From Diospyros lotus (Eukaryota > Streptophyta > Magnoliopsida > Ericales > Ebenaceae): a DNA stretch of 64,000 nucleotides. This document shows, piece after piece, positions 11,164 to 23,040 of this stretch. A model generated the notes under the pieces. The model saw only the letters and a program-made list of their open reading frames with translations, ran no database searches and was not told where the DNA came from. A program made the position numbers and the translations under genes. The first letter of the stretch is position 1; each line of letters begins with the position of its first letter. Location: contig NC_068344.1 in assembly GCF_014633365.1 (NCBI RefSeq), positions 12,787,669 through 12,851,668 on the forward strand, read 5' to 3'.

Positions 11164-14100
11164 GCTAGATCTTGGTCACTTGAAGGGTCACTCAAGCTGA
11201 AAAATTTGTGCGGATTTGGGGACCTCTGGGATGGTTCTTTGGCTTATTCTTGGGACCAAATATCAGGGGTTAGTGCTGGTGTGTCCTTGCCAAGATTCAA
11301 AGGATTGGCAACTCCGTTGCTAGCTCGAGTGTCTCTGCTTTCCCAGGACTGGCTAAAGTTTTCATCTTACAAAGAACGAGTTTTGGGATTGTCTCTTGGT
11401 CTATTATCATCCAGGAATCATGACTTGGCATATAACCTTTCTTGGCGTACCTTAACGGATCCATCCCAAATGGCATCCAGATCAATAAGGAGGCAGCTTG
11501 GACATGGTTTACTGTCATCCCTAAAGTACACATATAAAATCGACAGGAGAAATTCACCTTTTAGACCAACTCGAGGATATGCATTTGTTTCAACATCTCA
11601 AGTTGGTGGTCTTGTACCTGATTATCGGAGCTTACGATTTTTGCGCCAGGTTTAGTACCTTTGAGTGCTGTTGCTTTTGGTTTCCCCTTATTGTGGTTGC
11701 ATTAAGTTATATGATTGTGCCAGCTTGAATTGTCTTATTTTTTGACTTATGAAAAAGAGTTGTGTCGTTATTGCTAGTATTATTATTTAGCTTGAGACTT
11801 TCAGTGTAAATGAGTCTATGTTTCCTTTCACATATCCTCTTATCACTTTTTTGTTTTGAAATTTCTTATATACTACAGTTAACTAGGTTATGATGATTCT
11901 TAGCGTGTGAGTATCTGCTCTCTGCTTGCTTGATTCATACTTTTTGAAACTATATGGTTATTCAGCATTATAGTCATGACTAACCCTTCCATTTCTTGTG
12001 CTCTCTTTTTTAAAATGGCGGTCTTGTGTCCCAATTTGACCTAATATAAATAGGCAATAAAATTGGTCTTCTTTTCTTCTTTTTATTAAACTACTTAGGG
12101 GGTGGGGGACCCTACATAAAAGAATAAGCAGGAAACCAGTGCTTCTCATTACCTAAAAACTAGTAAAAGTAAATCATCCAAAACCTTCAATGGAGGACAA
12201 AGCAAAAAAGAATGTCCTCCCTCAGCCACAAAAGTAAGGTGGATAAAATGAAGCCATCAAACAAAAACAGGGCTCCCTGAACTCTCAAAAGCCCTTGTAT
12301 TCCTTTATGTCTATAAGCACCAAAAAGCATAAAAGAGAATGTTGAAAAAAAGGCTCTCACACAGTTGAGGAGTCATCCCCAAATCTCATGTGGGGATCGG
12401 GGAATGAAGCAGAAGGTATACTGTCTTACTATTGTTCTTACAAGTTATACCAATCCAGACTTACTTGCCCACATAAGCAACTTTAGGGGAACATGCTTCC
12501 ATATGCTTCAAGGAAAGCCAGAGTTCCATACACTTCCATACAACTTTGTCAAAAAGGGCAGCGTGAAAAGAATGGAAAGTGAATATAATGGGCTACATAG
12601 CCATCTATGCTCCCCTTTTTTGAAGATTGATCCTGAAGTATACCCAGATAAGGTGACAAGGAGTCGACCTGTGCATCTTGAAAATTCTATTAGATATTAT
12701 AGGCTTCATTGGAGTTTTATCAGCTGTGAAGTGCTAATCTATAAGTGATTCATTTTCCAGTAAGCTTTGTGGATTCTCATGTTCACAAACTTCTGTTGCT
12801 ATGTTTTCCTAATTATGGATCCCTTCCTGATTTAAGCAGGCATGATGGATCAATTATACCTGGGGTTGTTATGGATCTCCCTTAAAGTATATCTGATGTA
12901 TCTTGAGATTTAGATAGCTTATGAAAAAACCTGAAGTTGTTCTTGCCGAAGAAATAAAGCACAAGATTCAATTGTGTAATTGTATCTAGACTGGTTTATT
13001 GATCTTGTTCTTTTTAGCTTGACTGTTGGACTATCAACTTATATCCTTGTGAATTGTCGTCAGTTATGTTTGAATATGTAGTTATTCGATTGCACAATGC
13101 TTCTGTGGGTTGATTAAGGGTGGTCAATTTGTACTTGATTGGGGCTAGATCTGCTTGTGTGTAGGTCAATTCCCCCCCCCCCCCCCCCCCCGCCGCGGCG
13201 GGGGGGGGGGGGGGGGGGGGGGTTGCGGGAAGTAGAGCATAATTTGAACATGGCCAAAAAAAAAAAAAAAAAAAAGAGGGAGAAACTGGAGTAGGGCATA
13301 CTTATAAGAAAATTGTTCTTACTTCTTATGGCCGGAAAGCAGTGTATTTGCAATTGAGTGTGTTTCAAGCATATCGGGTGGGTCAAAAAACTAGTTATTG
13401 AGAACGTATGTCAGATTTATGGTGTTTAGTAAATATATTTCAAGTTGTCTAGTTGGAGGGAAGGAACAGCACACCCTAATTAGGATACAGGTTTAACCAT
13501 GTATCGTCTTGATGTTGGATTTTGTCAGGGAAACATGATTATTATCACAACGTCAAGGAGTATGGCAGTTTGTATTATGGCCGTGTTCTTTAGTATTGAG
13601 AAAGGTTAAAATAGCAGGTTTTGCAGAGAACAGATTTAATTACTATTTCAGCCCTGTTCCAAACACTCTGATACACTGCCACAGATTAGTCAGGCTGTGC
13701 AACAAGGATATGTTTCCCTACACAGACAACTGGTCATTTGTGGCTATTATTTTTTTTACAGAAAGTAGGTTGATGGCCTTTTACAGTTTGTGAACATAAG
13801 AGTTACCTGATTACTAAAAAGTATCAACATCATACAGTAAATCTTTGTGAACATGTTGTCTTTCTATAAAAAGTTGTGTAACAAAAACACTTTTGGTAGT
13901 GCGGTTTAATCTTGATTCGGGTCTTCTTTAGTTAAAAGTTGTTCACTCTTGTTGGTTTTACCACCCTAGGTTTCTGAGATTTGATGTGGGACAGCAGGGA
14001 GAAAGTTCTGGAAGTAGGGAAGAAAGAGAAGAGATTAAGAAGATGTTTAAGAAGAACTGAGGCCAAGAGGATAAGAGAAGAATAGCCAAGAGAGAATCCA

Positions 14101-16568
14101 ATACCAATGTATTCAATAACAAAGCTCCATAAAAAGTTACATCATCATGAGCCTTATTTATTGGCCAAGACAATCAAAGTGGAAGGAGATCATATAATCA
14201 ATATGATTCCAATCCAAATCCGAAATCCTATAATATCTATAATTATCTAATAGAAATGGAAACAAATAAAAAATAATAAGATAACAAAATAAATCCTAAT
14301 CTATGTCAAATCTTTAAAACCAGAATAGGAAACAATATCAAAATTCTCATATCTTTATCCCTATCATGATTGATATTTTGTTCTCTGGACTATAGTTGGC
14401 TCAATTGGTCTGGTGTCATGGTTCTTAAGCTTATTGGCAATGCCAATATAACCTTCTGTTCATCCAATATGGAGATGTAACTGATTGTTTAGCTAGATCA
14501 GTTTGTAATTTTGGAGTTTTAGTTAACCAAAAAGAAATAAAACCAAGATCTTGCCCCATTTATTGATACCTTTACCCTGTAGACTATCTATTGTATATTG
14601 TTATATACATGCAAGTTTATAGTGTTTGCTTCGCTGAACAAATTTCTTTTGTTGTCATACTTTGTGTTTTATCAACAGGAGTTTGATCTTCGATATGGTT
14701 TCCCGTTGGGTTTTTATCATGCTGCACTGAACTTTGGGGTCTCCTGTGGTGTCATTTTCCCTTGGGGAAGTGGGTACATGAACATGCCCTCACCCATATC
14801 TGAGAGATTCTTCTTGGGTGGCAATTTTTCTCCAGTTTGCACCTTGAGTGGCCCAACTGCACTGTTGGGTTTTAAGTCAAGGGGTCTCGGCCCTACTGAG
14901 CCTAGGAGGCAAATTAAACAGAAGTCCAATGATGAAAGTTCTGACACTTGTTCTGGAAGGGATTTTCTAGGAGGTGACCTTGCCCTTACTGCTTTTGCAG
15001 ACCTTTCTTTTGATCTTCCATTGAGGGTGTTCCAAGAAGCTGGTATCCATGGGCATTTTTTTGCTTGTGCTGGTAACGTTGCGAAATTAACAGAGAACGC
15101 ATACCAGGATTTTTCTCTCCAGAAATTCCGGAAGTCATTCCGAAGCTCTGCAGGATTTGGCATTGTTGTACCCACTAAACTATTTCGCGTGGAAGTAAGT
15201 TTTTTCTCTGCCCCCCCCCCCCGCGGCTGGTAAAATATTGATATGCGTATGCATCAGGAATCTTTGTTTATCGTTTTTCATTTCATTATCTTTACAAAAA
15301 ACTTTGAATCTTGATTTTAACTTTTATGTATCCCAAGTCCTTTCCAGTAAGAACTCACAGGATAATTCATTATTGGAGAGTTCAATCTAATCATCTTTTT
15401 AGCAGATAGGAAAGATACCAACAGAAAAAGAAAAGAGAGAAGCAGAGACCTATTTTTCTGCAAACTTTCTGATGGACTAAACAGATAATGGAACCTTGAA
15501 CCTCTGCTATATTTTCCTCTCTTTAGTTATAAACAAAAAGGATTTCATTAAATTATCTGTAAACTTCTTTGCCTTTATATTCCCAACAATTAAACAGACC
15601 CTTATAATTATAGGATTGGAAAAGAGTTTATGATATCACTCATCCTGTTGGCTCTTAAGGCAATGGTTTGGATTTTTAACTTTTTTTACTATTTATTTCC
15701 TTTTTATAATGCTGCTCTAATGACTAGCAGAGAAAGCTTTGTGAAAGAACTTAGCATGCCCAATGATCAGGATCAATTCTTGTCCCTTCTCTCTTTTACC
15801 TATTATGGTGTTTCTAGCCTAATAGATTCACTTGCACTTAGTGGAGTTAGGGGTCAAACTTGTTGAAGGTCTCTATACTTAAAGTTCCTGGCCGACTGAG
15901 GTTATTATGGTCACGTCCAAATAGAGTTTCCAGTACAGGTGACCTATCTTTTATTGTTTTTCTTAGTGAATAAAAATTAAAAAGAGAAAAGAAAAACTTG
16001 AAGGTGTTAGTTGTTTGAAATAAGGTTAGCTGGTTAAGCTGTGCATTAATATTTTACATTTGGTGTTGGCTGTCAGAATAGATGGATGTGATCTCTTTGC
16101 AAAATTAGTTTGATAGTAAAATACCAAATATGTAAATATTGCTAGTCTGCAACATGATTTGATGATTTGACCGTGCTTGAGCTATAATTTCTATTTAGAA
16201 AGGACCAATAAGTTTGGTTAGAAGTGGATCTTCGTTAAAAGTTTTCTAAGTACATCATCCTCAATCATACAATCCAATTCACCTTGACAGATTATCTTAA
16301 ACAATCCTCTATAACTTATATTTAAGGGAATTAGGATTCAAATGTTGTTGCAATGTGTATCGTTGGAGAACTCCTGTGAGTGAGATCCTTTTCAGAAGTT
16401 TGTTAAATTGACCATGCATAAAGTTGCTCTTTCTGCACCATTGTTTTTTTTTTTTTTTAGAGCAATGACGAGCAATCTTTTCAGGTTAACTACTGTTACA
16501 TCCTGAAACAACTCGAGCATGACTGCGGGAAGACAGGCGTGCAGTTTAGCTTCTCTTCACCATTTTAA
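11164..16568 (+). CDS. SAM50: SAM50-like OMP85 barrel protein, C-terminal three exons
   Basis: Exons 11164-11649, 14679-15194 and 16485-16568 join in phase (162, 172 and 27 codons) to give about 361 residues ending in TAA. Junctions are ctag|GC, CAG|gtttag, acag|GA, GAA|gtaagt and ttcag|GT, the last after a poly-T tract. The product is the beta-barrel of the sorting and assembly machinery that inserts barrel proteins into the mitochondrial outer membrane. Diagnostic stretches are KLKNLCGFGDLWDGS, WLKFSSYKERVLGLSLG, RSIRRQLGH, the lid-loop motif GFKSRGLGP, FADLSFDLPL and the C-terminal GVQFSFSSPF. No frameshift or stop interrupts it. The roughly 160-residue N-terminus with the POTRA domain, normal in a ~520-residue protein, is absent from the visible upstream DNA. 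Either its exons lie left of the window or this is a 5'-truncated copy. Only exon bases are coding. Confidence 0.9.
11650..14678 (+). other. SAM50 intron (3,029 bp) with repeat debris
   Basis: The intron lies between SAM50 exons. It holds a C/G homopolymer palindrome at 13172-13222. Low-complexity antisense LTR-like material lies at about 13970-14370 (…caaagctccataaaaagttacatc…). An open frame of 127 codons at 12365-12748 has no recognisable features. No gene is supported inside it. Confidence 0.6.
13172..13222. repeat. C20-GCCGCGGC-G23 perfect palindrome
   Basis: Twenty C (13172-13191), the self-complementary octamer GCCGCGGC (13192-13199), then twenty-three G (13200-13222) make a 48-bp perfect palindrome at 13172-13219. 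It also offers a G-quadruplex-forming run. A poly-A tract follows near 13257-13275. It may be real or an assembly artefact. Confidence 0.9.
15195..16484 (+). other. SAM50 last intron (1,290 bp), no gene
   Basis: The intron starts gtaagt and ends with a T-rich tract and ttttcag. At 15211-15222 a run of twelve C followed by gcgg repeats, in shorter form, the C-run/CCGCGG pattern of the preceding intron. A 78-codon frame at 15630-15866 is unconvincing. Confidence 0.7.
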
Positions 16569-17075
16569 TTTTGTATCCATCCTTCTACGTTCTGTGATGA
16601 GCAAAATAGAGTTAACAAAGGAAGCCAGCCTGTTAGTGGGTTAGGGTTGAATTTTGTGGGGGGCTATTTGGGAGCAGTTTATGGTTCCACTACATTGTCA
16701 AGCAAGCAGTGTAGAAACAAAAGATTATGCAACTTGAAAACGGGGTCTTACTCTTACAGTAGTAGTACCTCGTTTATTGGGTGGTACTGGTAGTGTCATC
16801 ATACTTATTTGAGAAAAAGGTACCTTCTTTATTTTTTAAACAAAAGGAAAAAAAAAAAAAAAAAAAACATCTGTATTGGGAGACACTATCTCACGCGTTC
16901 TTTTCTTGATTCAAGTTGAGGGAAAATAACTGTATTGTGAGACTCTTTTGACTAGTTCTTTGGTTCTCAGTTTAAGAGAAAATAAAGCGTGGCAATCTTT
17001 GGTGCATCTAATATTATGACGTGTTAGCCAATTAGATTTATCTGCCTATCTATTCTACTCTCTGGATCGTCCAAT
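16569..17075 (+). other. SAM50 3' UTR and downstream spacer
   Basis: Non-coding sequence after the stop. AATAAA at 16981-16986 is a plausible polyadenylation signal; an A-rich tract lies at 16850-16867. The right limit of the transcript is not visible. Confidence 0.5.
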
Positions 17076-18061
17076 GTGGATAAATTTAACTTTCTGAGGA
17101 GGATTCAGTACCTGCCCAATACATCAACAATAGTACCTGCCCAAGAAGAAGAACAAAAGAAGAGGATTCCCTTTGCAAAGGAAATTACGGAGAAGTCTCT
17201 ACCTCCAAAGTTTAAGATGCTTCAGTTATTTACCTATGTAGGAAAGGAAGACCCACTGGACATATTTAGAATTATGAAGCAGCTATGGATGAGAAGATGT
17301 AATCATGTGTCGAGCTTTTTCTTTTAACTTTTATTGACTACCCTTGCATATGGTTCTATATCTTCCTTTGATCAATTATGGAGAGAATTTATCAAGGCTT
17401 TTATCATCAATAGTTTTAAAAAGAATGGATGCTACGTACTTACTCAGTATACCAAAGCAACAAGGAGACCTTGAAATGATATATTGATTGATTTCAAATT
17501 GGTACTCTTTAAGATTCACGATTTACTAGTAGAGTGGCAATATCTGTAAGGCTCCAAGGTATGAGATCAGTAGCATTACAAGAATATCTAACTTAAGACC
17601 AACCAATATCTCTAGTAGATTTATTTGTCAAAGTAAATAAATATATCCTGCAAGTGAAAGTCATGAGAATGGAAGGAAACAAGGAAGAAAAAGAAAAATA
17701 AAAGGAAAGGGATTCCAATGAGGAAAGAAGAAAAAGAGAAGACAAATCTAGGAGATTCAATGGCCCTTTAGATTGCAATTTAATAACTATACTCCCTTTA
17801 CAAAGACTTGGTCACCTACACTAATAGCCATCGAGGGATTTAGGACTAGTGAGATTTCTTAGAAAAACTAATCGGCCTATGGAAAAAGACAAGGATGCCT
17901 TCTATAGATTCCATAAAGCCTATGGCCATTTAACTGACAATTGTCGAGAATTAATGAACCAAATTGAGATGCTAATTAGAGAAGGCAAGCTTAGAAGGTA
18001 CATTCATGTTGAAGCAAGAAGACGACACGATCAAAGACAAAACAAAGGACTAGAGAGATGA
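17076..18061 (+). pseudogene. Ty3/Gypsy gag fragment
   Basis: Two frames carry gag-like text. The first (about 17076-17327) contains PFAKEITEKSLPPKFKM followed by a GKEDPLD box, a common start of the retrotransposon gag core. The second (17849-18061) contains KDKDAFYRFHKAYGHLTDNC and DQ-IEMLIREGKLRRY-like text, matching the downstream linker before gag zinc knuckles. Stops and indels break the stretch between them. No protease, RT or LTR is attached, so this is a fragment just 3' of the host gene. Confidence 0.7.
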
Positions 18062-18228
18062 GAAAGACACGACTGACTATAAGAAGATAGAATAAGAGAT
18101 CACCAGAGAACTTGTGTTAATATTGAGCCCACTCTCCAAGCTATACACGCCATCTCTGGTGGAGAAACTTTGGCAAGAGATATGTCATCCTCTTGAAAGG
18201 CCTATACTAGATAGACCTACCATGTAAA

Positions 18229-18450
18229 CACTACAACATAATTGTTTTTTTTAGCAACATTTGTAATTGTCGCTAGGATATTTACTAGTGTTTGTGGTTT
18301 GGAGGCTAGAGTAAATGTCAATTAAGGGTATTAGTGGAAAAACAACAATTATTGCGATAGATTCAAGCTATGTACACTACATCAAAACTATAAGTAAAAC
18401 TGTTGTTAAAAAGTTCACACTCTAATAGCACAATCTTGGATAATAAACAA
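18229..18450. mobile_element. Possible CACTA (En/Spm-like) terminus
   Basis: CACTACAACATAATTG at 18229 is followed by subterminal repeats of the TTAGCAACATTTG / GTCGCTA type, as in CACTA element ends. A second cactaca lies near 18393. The opposite inverted end and a 3-bp duplication were not found, so the extent is unknown. Confidence 0.35.
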
Positions 18451-18723
18451 GATAAGAAAAAATAGAGAAAATATAGATACATACTCAATATCATTCATGT
18501 CATCGAATAGCTGAACACGAACGTCTGATCGCATCTTGATCTTAAAGATAAACCTATTACACAACATCTTGGAGATAAGATCAAGCAAATAACATGCATG
18601 GTTAACATATAGACGAAGACTTACATTGTCACTTCTCTTACAATATCCACCAAACCTAATCCTTTCCTTGCCTTTATTTCAAATATTTCTAAAGATAGTT
18701 AAGTAGCCAAAAGATGAGAACAA

Positions 18724-18760
<37 letters not shown>

Positions 18761-19150
18761 TCTTACCTGAATAGGATCTATGCATTATGAATTCGCTTGA
18801 TGAGTATTATGAGCAATGGGAGCCTTTTGTAAATAGAAAAAAAAACAACTTACCTTTCGTAAATTTGATAACTATAAAAAGATAGTAAGTATATATTTAT
18901 ACAAACTTTATTATCACCTCGTCAGAACATGCTATATCACTCAAATTAGGATATCGATTAAAAAAAATATACCCTCATAATAGCAAGCTCATTTTTCAAT
19001 CTTTGTTAATTTTATTTCATACCCTTCATTTCATCCAAGTGGTGACATTCCATCACTTTCATACCCTCTAATTTTTACACATTTTCAGCATTGACCCTAT
19101 TTTGTCTAACACTTTGCCAACTACTTGAAGATCCAACACTCCCATAAAGT
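18451..19150. other. No gene seen; AAT microsatellite
   Basis: AT-rich sequence without a coding frame. A clean (AAT)n microsatellite of about 11 units lies at 18724-18757. The bases aaagt at 19146-19150 are the left flank of the Copia-2 LTR. Confidence 0.6.
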
Positions 19151-19517
19151 TGTTAGTGTTAATGCTCTAATGCTAGATTTAGATGGCATCTAACAATTGT
19201 AACAATGAGACTAATGGTGTAATTCTTGCAAATTAAACAAAATAAAATATATTTTCGTATTTTAAGATCATATCTTCATTTATAACTCTCCCATCATTAT
19301 ATATGAATGAGTATCTAGATTTTCTATTAAATGGCTTATTCTTAAGTGTTAAGAATAGTTGAATAAGAACCTTTGTATTAAGGATAACTTTAAGTTTAAT
19401 TCTCAGTCCTTAGATTTCTCGAAAGGGGACTATAAGTAGTCAAGTATGGATTACCACATGGGATACTACATTTGATTAGTATGGGATACTAGTGATAAAG
19501 GATGGTGAGTCGCATGC
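19151..19517 (+). repeat. Copia-2 5' LTR, truncated
   Basis: TGTTAGTGTTAATGCTC at 19151 and the following ~365 bases match the start of the Copia-2 3' LTR at 26855, with scattered substitutions and small indels. The match stops at gcatgct (about 19517), where a different LTR begins. The rest of this LTR and the element's PBS are missing. Confidence 0.85.
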
Positions 19518-20426
19518 TGTGACGCCTCCGGTCCCACCTCTGAGGTGCTATCGTAACCCATGATTACAGCCACAACTACTTGCCAAGTTTTTGAAGGTCG
19601 ATTATGCCTTTACAAGTTAAGGTGCCTTGGGTGGAATCCAAGTTTTGTCGCCTTCACTCGTTGAGAACTTGAGCCCTAAAGAAAAATAGTAGCGAATGAC
19701 ACTCAAATCTCAGTCGGGCTACACGCTTTGAATCTCAGATCTATTTAAGAGAAATGATGAGATCATGGGAGTAAATTTACATAAAATTCATAATTTACGA
19801 ATAAATAGTAAAAATCCCAATTTCACCACAAAATTCGTTTGTTCCACACACACATAATACAAAACAGGATAATTCAATAATAAAACCCATAAACATCAGA
19901 AGTCCTTTCACGGCTCAATAGCCGCGTCCACCGGTAACCTTTCTTCCATTATTGCTTTCCCTTTTCTAGAACCCGAACTATTTGTATGGTTAGTAATAAG
20001 GGGTGAGTCATAAGTCTCAGTAAAAACAATATGTAAAATAGTAATTCATAACTCCTAACAAATATAGAAAATCATGGAATGAATCATGCATGCAGACCCA
20101 TCCATCTTAGACTCTTGGTGACCCTATATGATTTTTTCCCAATCCTAACACGAGCTCTGTTAGTCCCAAATCATAGCCTTATGCCTAGGCACTCCCATAT
20201 CATCATATGCAAGTTATGACAGAATAATTTGCACAGAAAATATATTAAACCCTTATTGAAATAATGTTTACTGTCTGTCTTGTAGGATTTCTCTAATCCA
20301 TTAAAATCACTGATGTCATGCCTTGAAATTCCTCTAACAAAAATTAAACATAAAAAGATAAAAGAATCATTTAAATAAATATTACTATAATCAACTTCAT
20401 TCCAATTTCATATGCTTTGCACTTAC
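19518..20426 (-). repeat. Antisense LTR fragment ('J'), split by solo LTR B1
   Basis: It starts TGTGACGCCTCC at the break in the Copia-2 LTR and probably resumes at 22853-23040 after the solo LTR. A gagtcataagtctcag segment is the reverse of the TGAG...CTCA hairpin found in other LTRs here, which supports a minus-strand LTR. No coding frame; its own TSD was not found. Confidence 0.5.
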
Positions 20427-22847
20427 TGTAACACCCAGTGTTACTGGTGTTAGGAGAATAAGAAAGGAAGTGAGAAATTTCAAAAAAAAAAATGCCCTTG
20501 AGAAGGTGATGGATCTTTGAGAATAATGTGCCCTATGAGAGGGACATTTTGGTAATTTGGATAATAAAGTCTACTGAAGGGTATCTTGGTAAATTAGAAA
20601 TAATTCCTAGGTGAAATTAAGTATGTAAGTGAATTAATTTCTTATTTTTGTATTTATGTGGAGATAAATGGGATTAATAATTCACAAAGGGCATTTTAGT
20701 AATTTGGAGTGAAATTCTATAAAGGAATTAAATTATGAAAAATAGGAAAAAAAGAGAATATTCAATTATGAGAGAAAATAATTGATTTTTCCCTAATTTG
20801 ATGAATTAAATGTGGTGGAGACACATGAATGGTTGTGATGGAAGCTTGGAGGCAAAGGCTTGTGTCTAAAAGATGACACTTGGTAAAGTCTTGTTCAAGT
20901 AAAATGGTGGGATTAAATAAATCCAAATGTTAATGGGAAATAGTCATTTATGTAATGATGGTGTTGGATTAAAAAATAATCCAAATGAAATGAAAAATTA
21001 TCTCCCATTAATGCTTTGAAAATGTGGGATTTAATATATATGTAATGATATATATTTATGTCTTTCAAGATGATGGGCTTGAAAATAGTCCAAATTAAAT
21101 AAATAGAAAAGAGAATCTATTTATGGGATTGGAAGACTTGATCCAATGGTGGTGGATGGTTCTTGAAAAATCCAAAGGCTTGGATTTAAGATGAGAAAAG
21201 CACATGGATTGTGCTTTCTTGTGTGGCTAAGATCTTGTTTTGGAAAGTGAAAGAGATCCAAGGGTGGATATTAAGCAAGACCTAATTCCATGGATTGTGT
21301 TAGTTTGGAGGGTGAGAATTTATTCTCACCAAATAAATCCAATGGCTAGGATTTATTTTTGAAGGATTGGGTGCTAGTATAAATGAGCTAGTATATGGAA
21401 ACCCTAATCTTTTTGGCAAAGTTTAGTGAGAGAAATTGAAGAAGTCTCCCATCTTGTAGAGAGAAAAGAATGGAAGATGAAAGGAAGAAAAGAAAAGGGA
21501 AGAATAGAAAGGTAAGGGAAAGTCTTCATTTCCTTGTTGTGTGAATCTCTTTTAGTTTATTTTAAATGGTGGCTTAGTTTCTATAAACCTTGTTTCAAGG
21601 ATCTCTTAAGGAGAAGAGTTGGAAATGAAGCTAGGTAGTTCTTGAAGCTTCAAAGAATGAAAAGAGGTAAGGGATAGCCCCATGGGATAGTGACTAGCAA
21701 GGTTGTAAGTATGGTTCATGAATTTTTATGTGTGCATTGACATGTTGTTTGTGTTCAAGGACCTATGGCCATGAGGTTGTGTGGGGTAAGGTAGGTTAAA
21801 ATCTCAAACCAAGGTGGTTGTGAGGATATGGAAGCCCTAACTTTGTTGCATTGCATGCATTGGCATCACATTTTATATTCATGTTCATGCTTATTGTCAT
21901 TGCACCCTTATTGAGCTTAATAACTCATAAGGTTTCACCCTCACATATAAGTTGTCAAGGTATAAGAAGGTCAAGGAAAAGATGGAATAGCATGTGGATG
22001 CATGAGAATGGAGATTCAAGATCATTGTATGGCTTATGGAAGTTTATTTTTGTTATTTTGGTTAGTGTTGTAATAAACACCATGAGTGATTGTAATGAGT
22101 ATTTTTTTTTTTTGTGTGTGTAAGCTTTTTGTGGAAAAAAATGAGTATTTTGATGTATGTATGGGGTGTATGAATTCTGAAAAATTTGGGTTAGAAAGCC
22201 TAAGAAAAAAAAAAAAGAAGAAGTAAAGTTGTGGAAGGCAACAGCAGCAGGGTCATAGTGGCAGTAGGCGTGCGGGCGCCGGGGCGCGCGGCCGCACACA
22301 GCATGCATGGCCAGCGTGCGGCAGGCGCGCGTGACCAGCACACCATAGGGCCCCAGGCGTGCCTACAGGCCCCTCCGGAAAATTTTTTTTAAAAATTTCA
22401 AAAAAATCAGGGATTTTGGGACTTTTCTTGGTTGATTTTGGGCCTCGGAGGAATTTTCAAAAATAAAGAGATTTTGGGTATTTTTAGAGAAGAAGCCAAA
22501 ATTTTTGAAAATTTAAATTATATGAGTTTTTCCTTGAAATTGGTAAAAAATCAATGGGTTGATTGGAATTTTGAATTTTATGGAGCCCGGTGGAATTCTT
22601 GGAAAGAAAAAGAATTAAAATGATGATTGGGCAAACTTAAGGGAATTTAATTAGCCAAGTGTGGTATGATTTAAAGCTCAAATCTGCTAGTTGATCCTGG
22701 GATTGAGGGAAGGGAAGGACGAAACCTAGTTCCCACCTAGGGTGTTTTGTGTTGAAACATAGTACGCCCTTCACAGATGGCTAGGCATGTGAGTCGTTTG
22801 AATAATTGTTCACGAGTGACACCCGTATGTGGGAGCGGGGCGTCACA
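20427..22847 (+). mobile_element. Solo LTR, family B (copy B1), 2,421 bp, TSD cttac
   Basis: It runs from TGTAACACCC at 20427 to GGCGTCACA at 22847, with the 5-bp duplication cttac at 20422-20426 and 22848-22852. No internal region exists, so it is a product of LTR-LTR recombination. A TATA box (TATAAATG) lies at 21378-21385 and a donor-like GAGgtaagggat at 21664-21675. The mid-LTR hairpin is at 21912-21927, a GC-rich patch near 22230-22370, and the conserved 3' stem module at 22730-22835. The second family B copy is at 37117. It carries no gene. Confidence 0.93.
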
Positions 22848-22852
22848 CTTAC

Positions 22853-23040
22853 CTTGTTATTTAAACTCACATTGCTATTTGTTTCTTCCAATCTCTTTCT
22901 ATTCTCTCAATTCCTCTCTTACAGCTCAATTGCTCTCTCCCTCTTCTAATCTCACGTAACTCAATTACTCTCCCCTTGCTACCTATTTACAGGGAATTAA
23001 TTTGGAGGCTAGTATATTTAAATTCCCACTTTCATTATTG
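22853..23040 (-). repeat. Probable continuation of LTR fragment J
   Basis: Pyrimidine-rich, non-coding sequence between solo LTR B1 and the Copia-2 gag. It probably continues the 19518-20426 fragment. The exact join with Copia-2 is not visible. Confidence 0.35.

Noticed and set aside
12365..12748. 127-codon frame in the SAM50 intron
   Set aside because: No recognisable domain or start context; probably repeat debris.
14717..15175. 152-codon frame antisense to a SAM50 exon
   Set aside because: Shadow of the conserved SAM50 coding strand.
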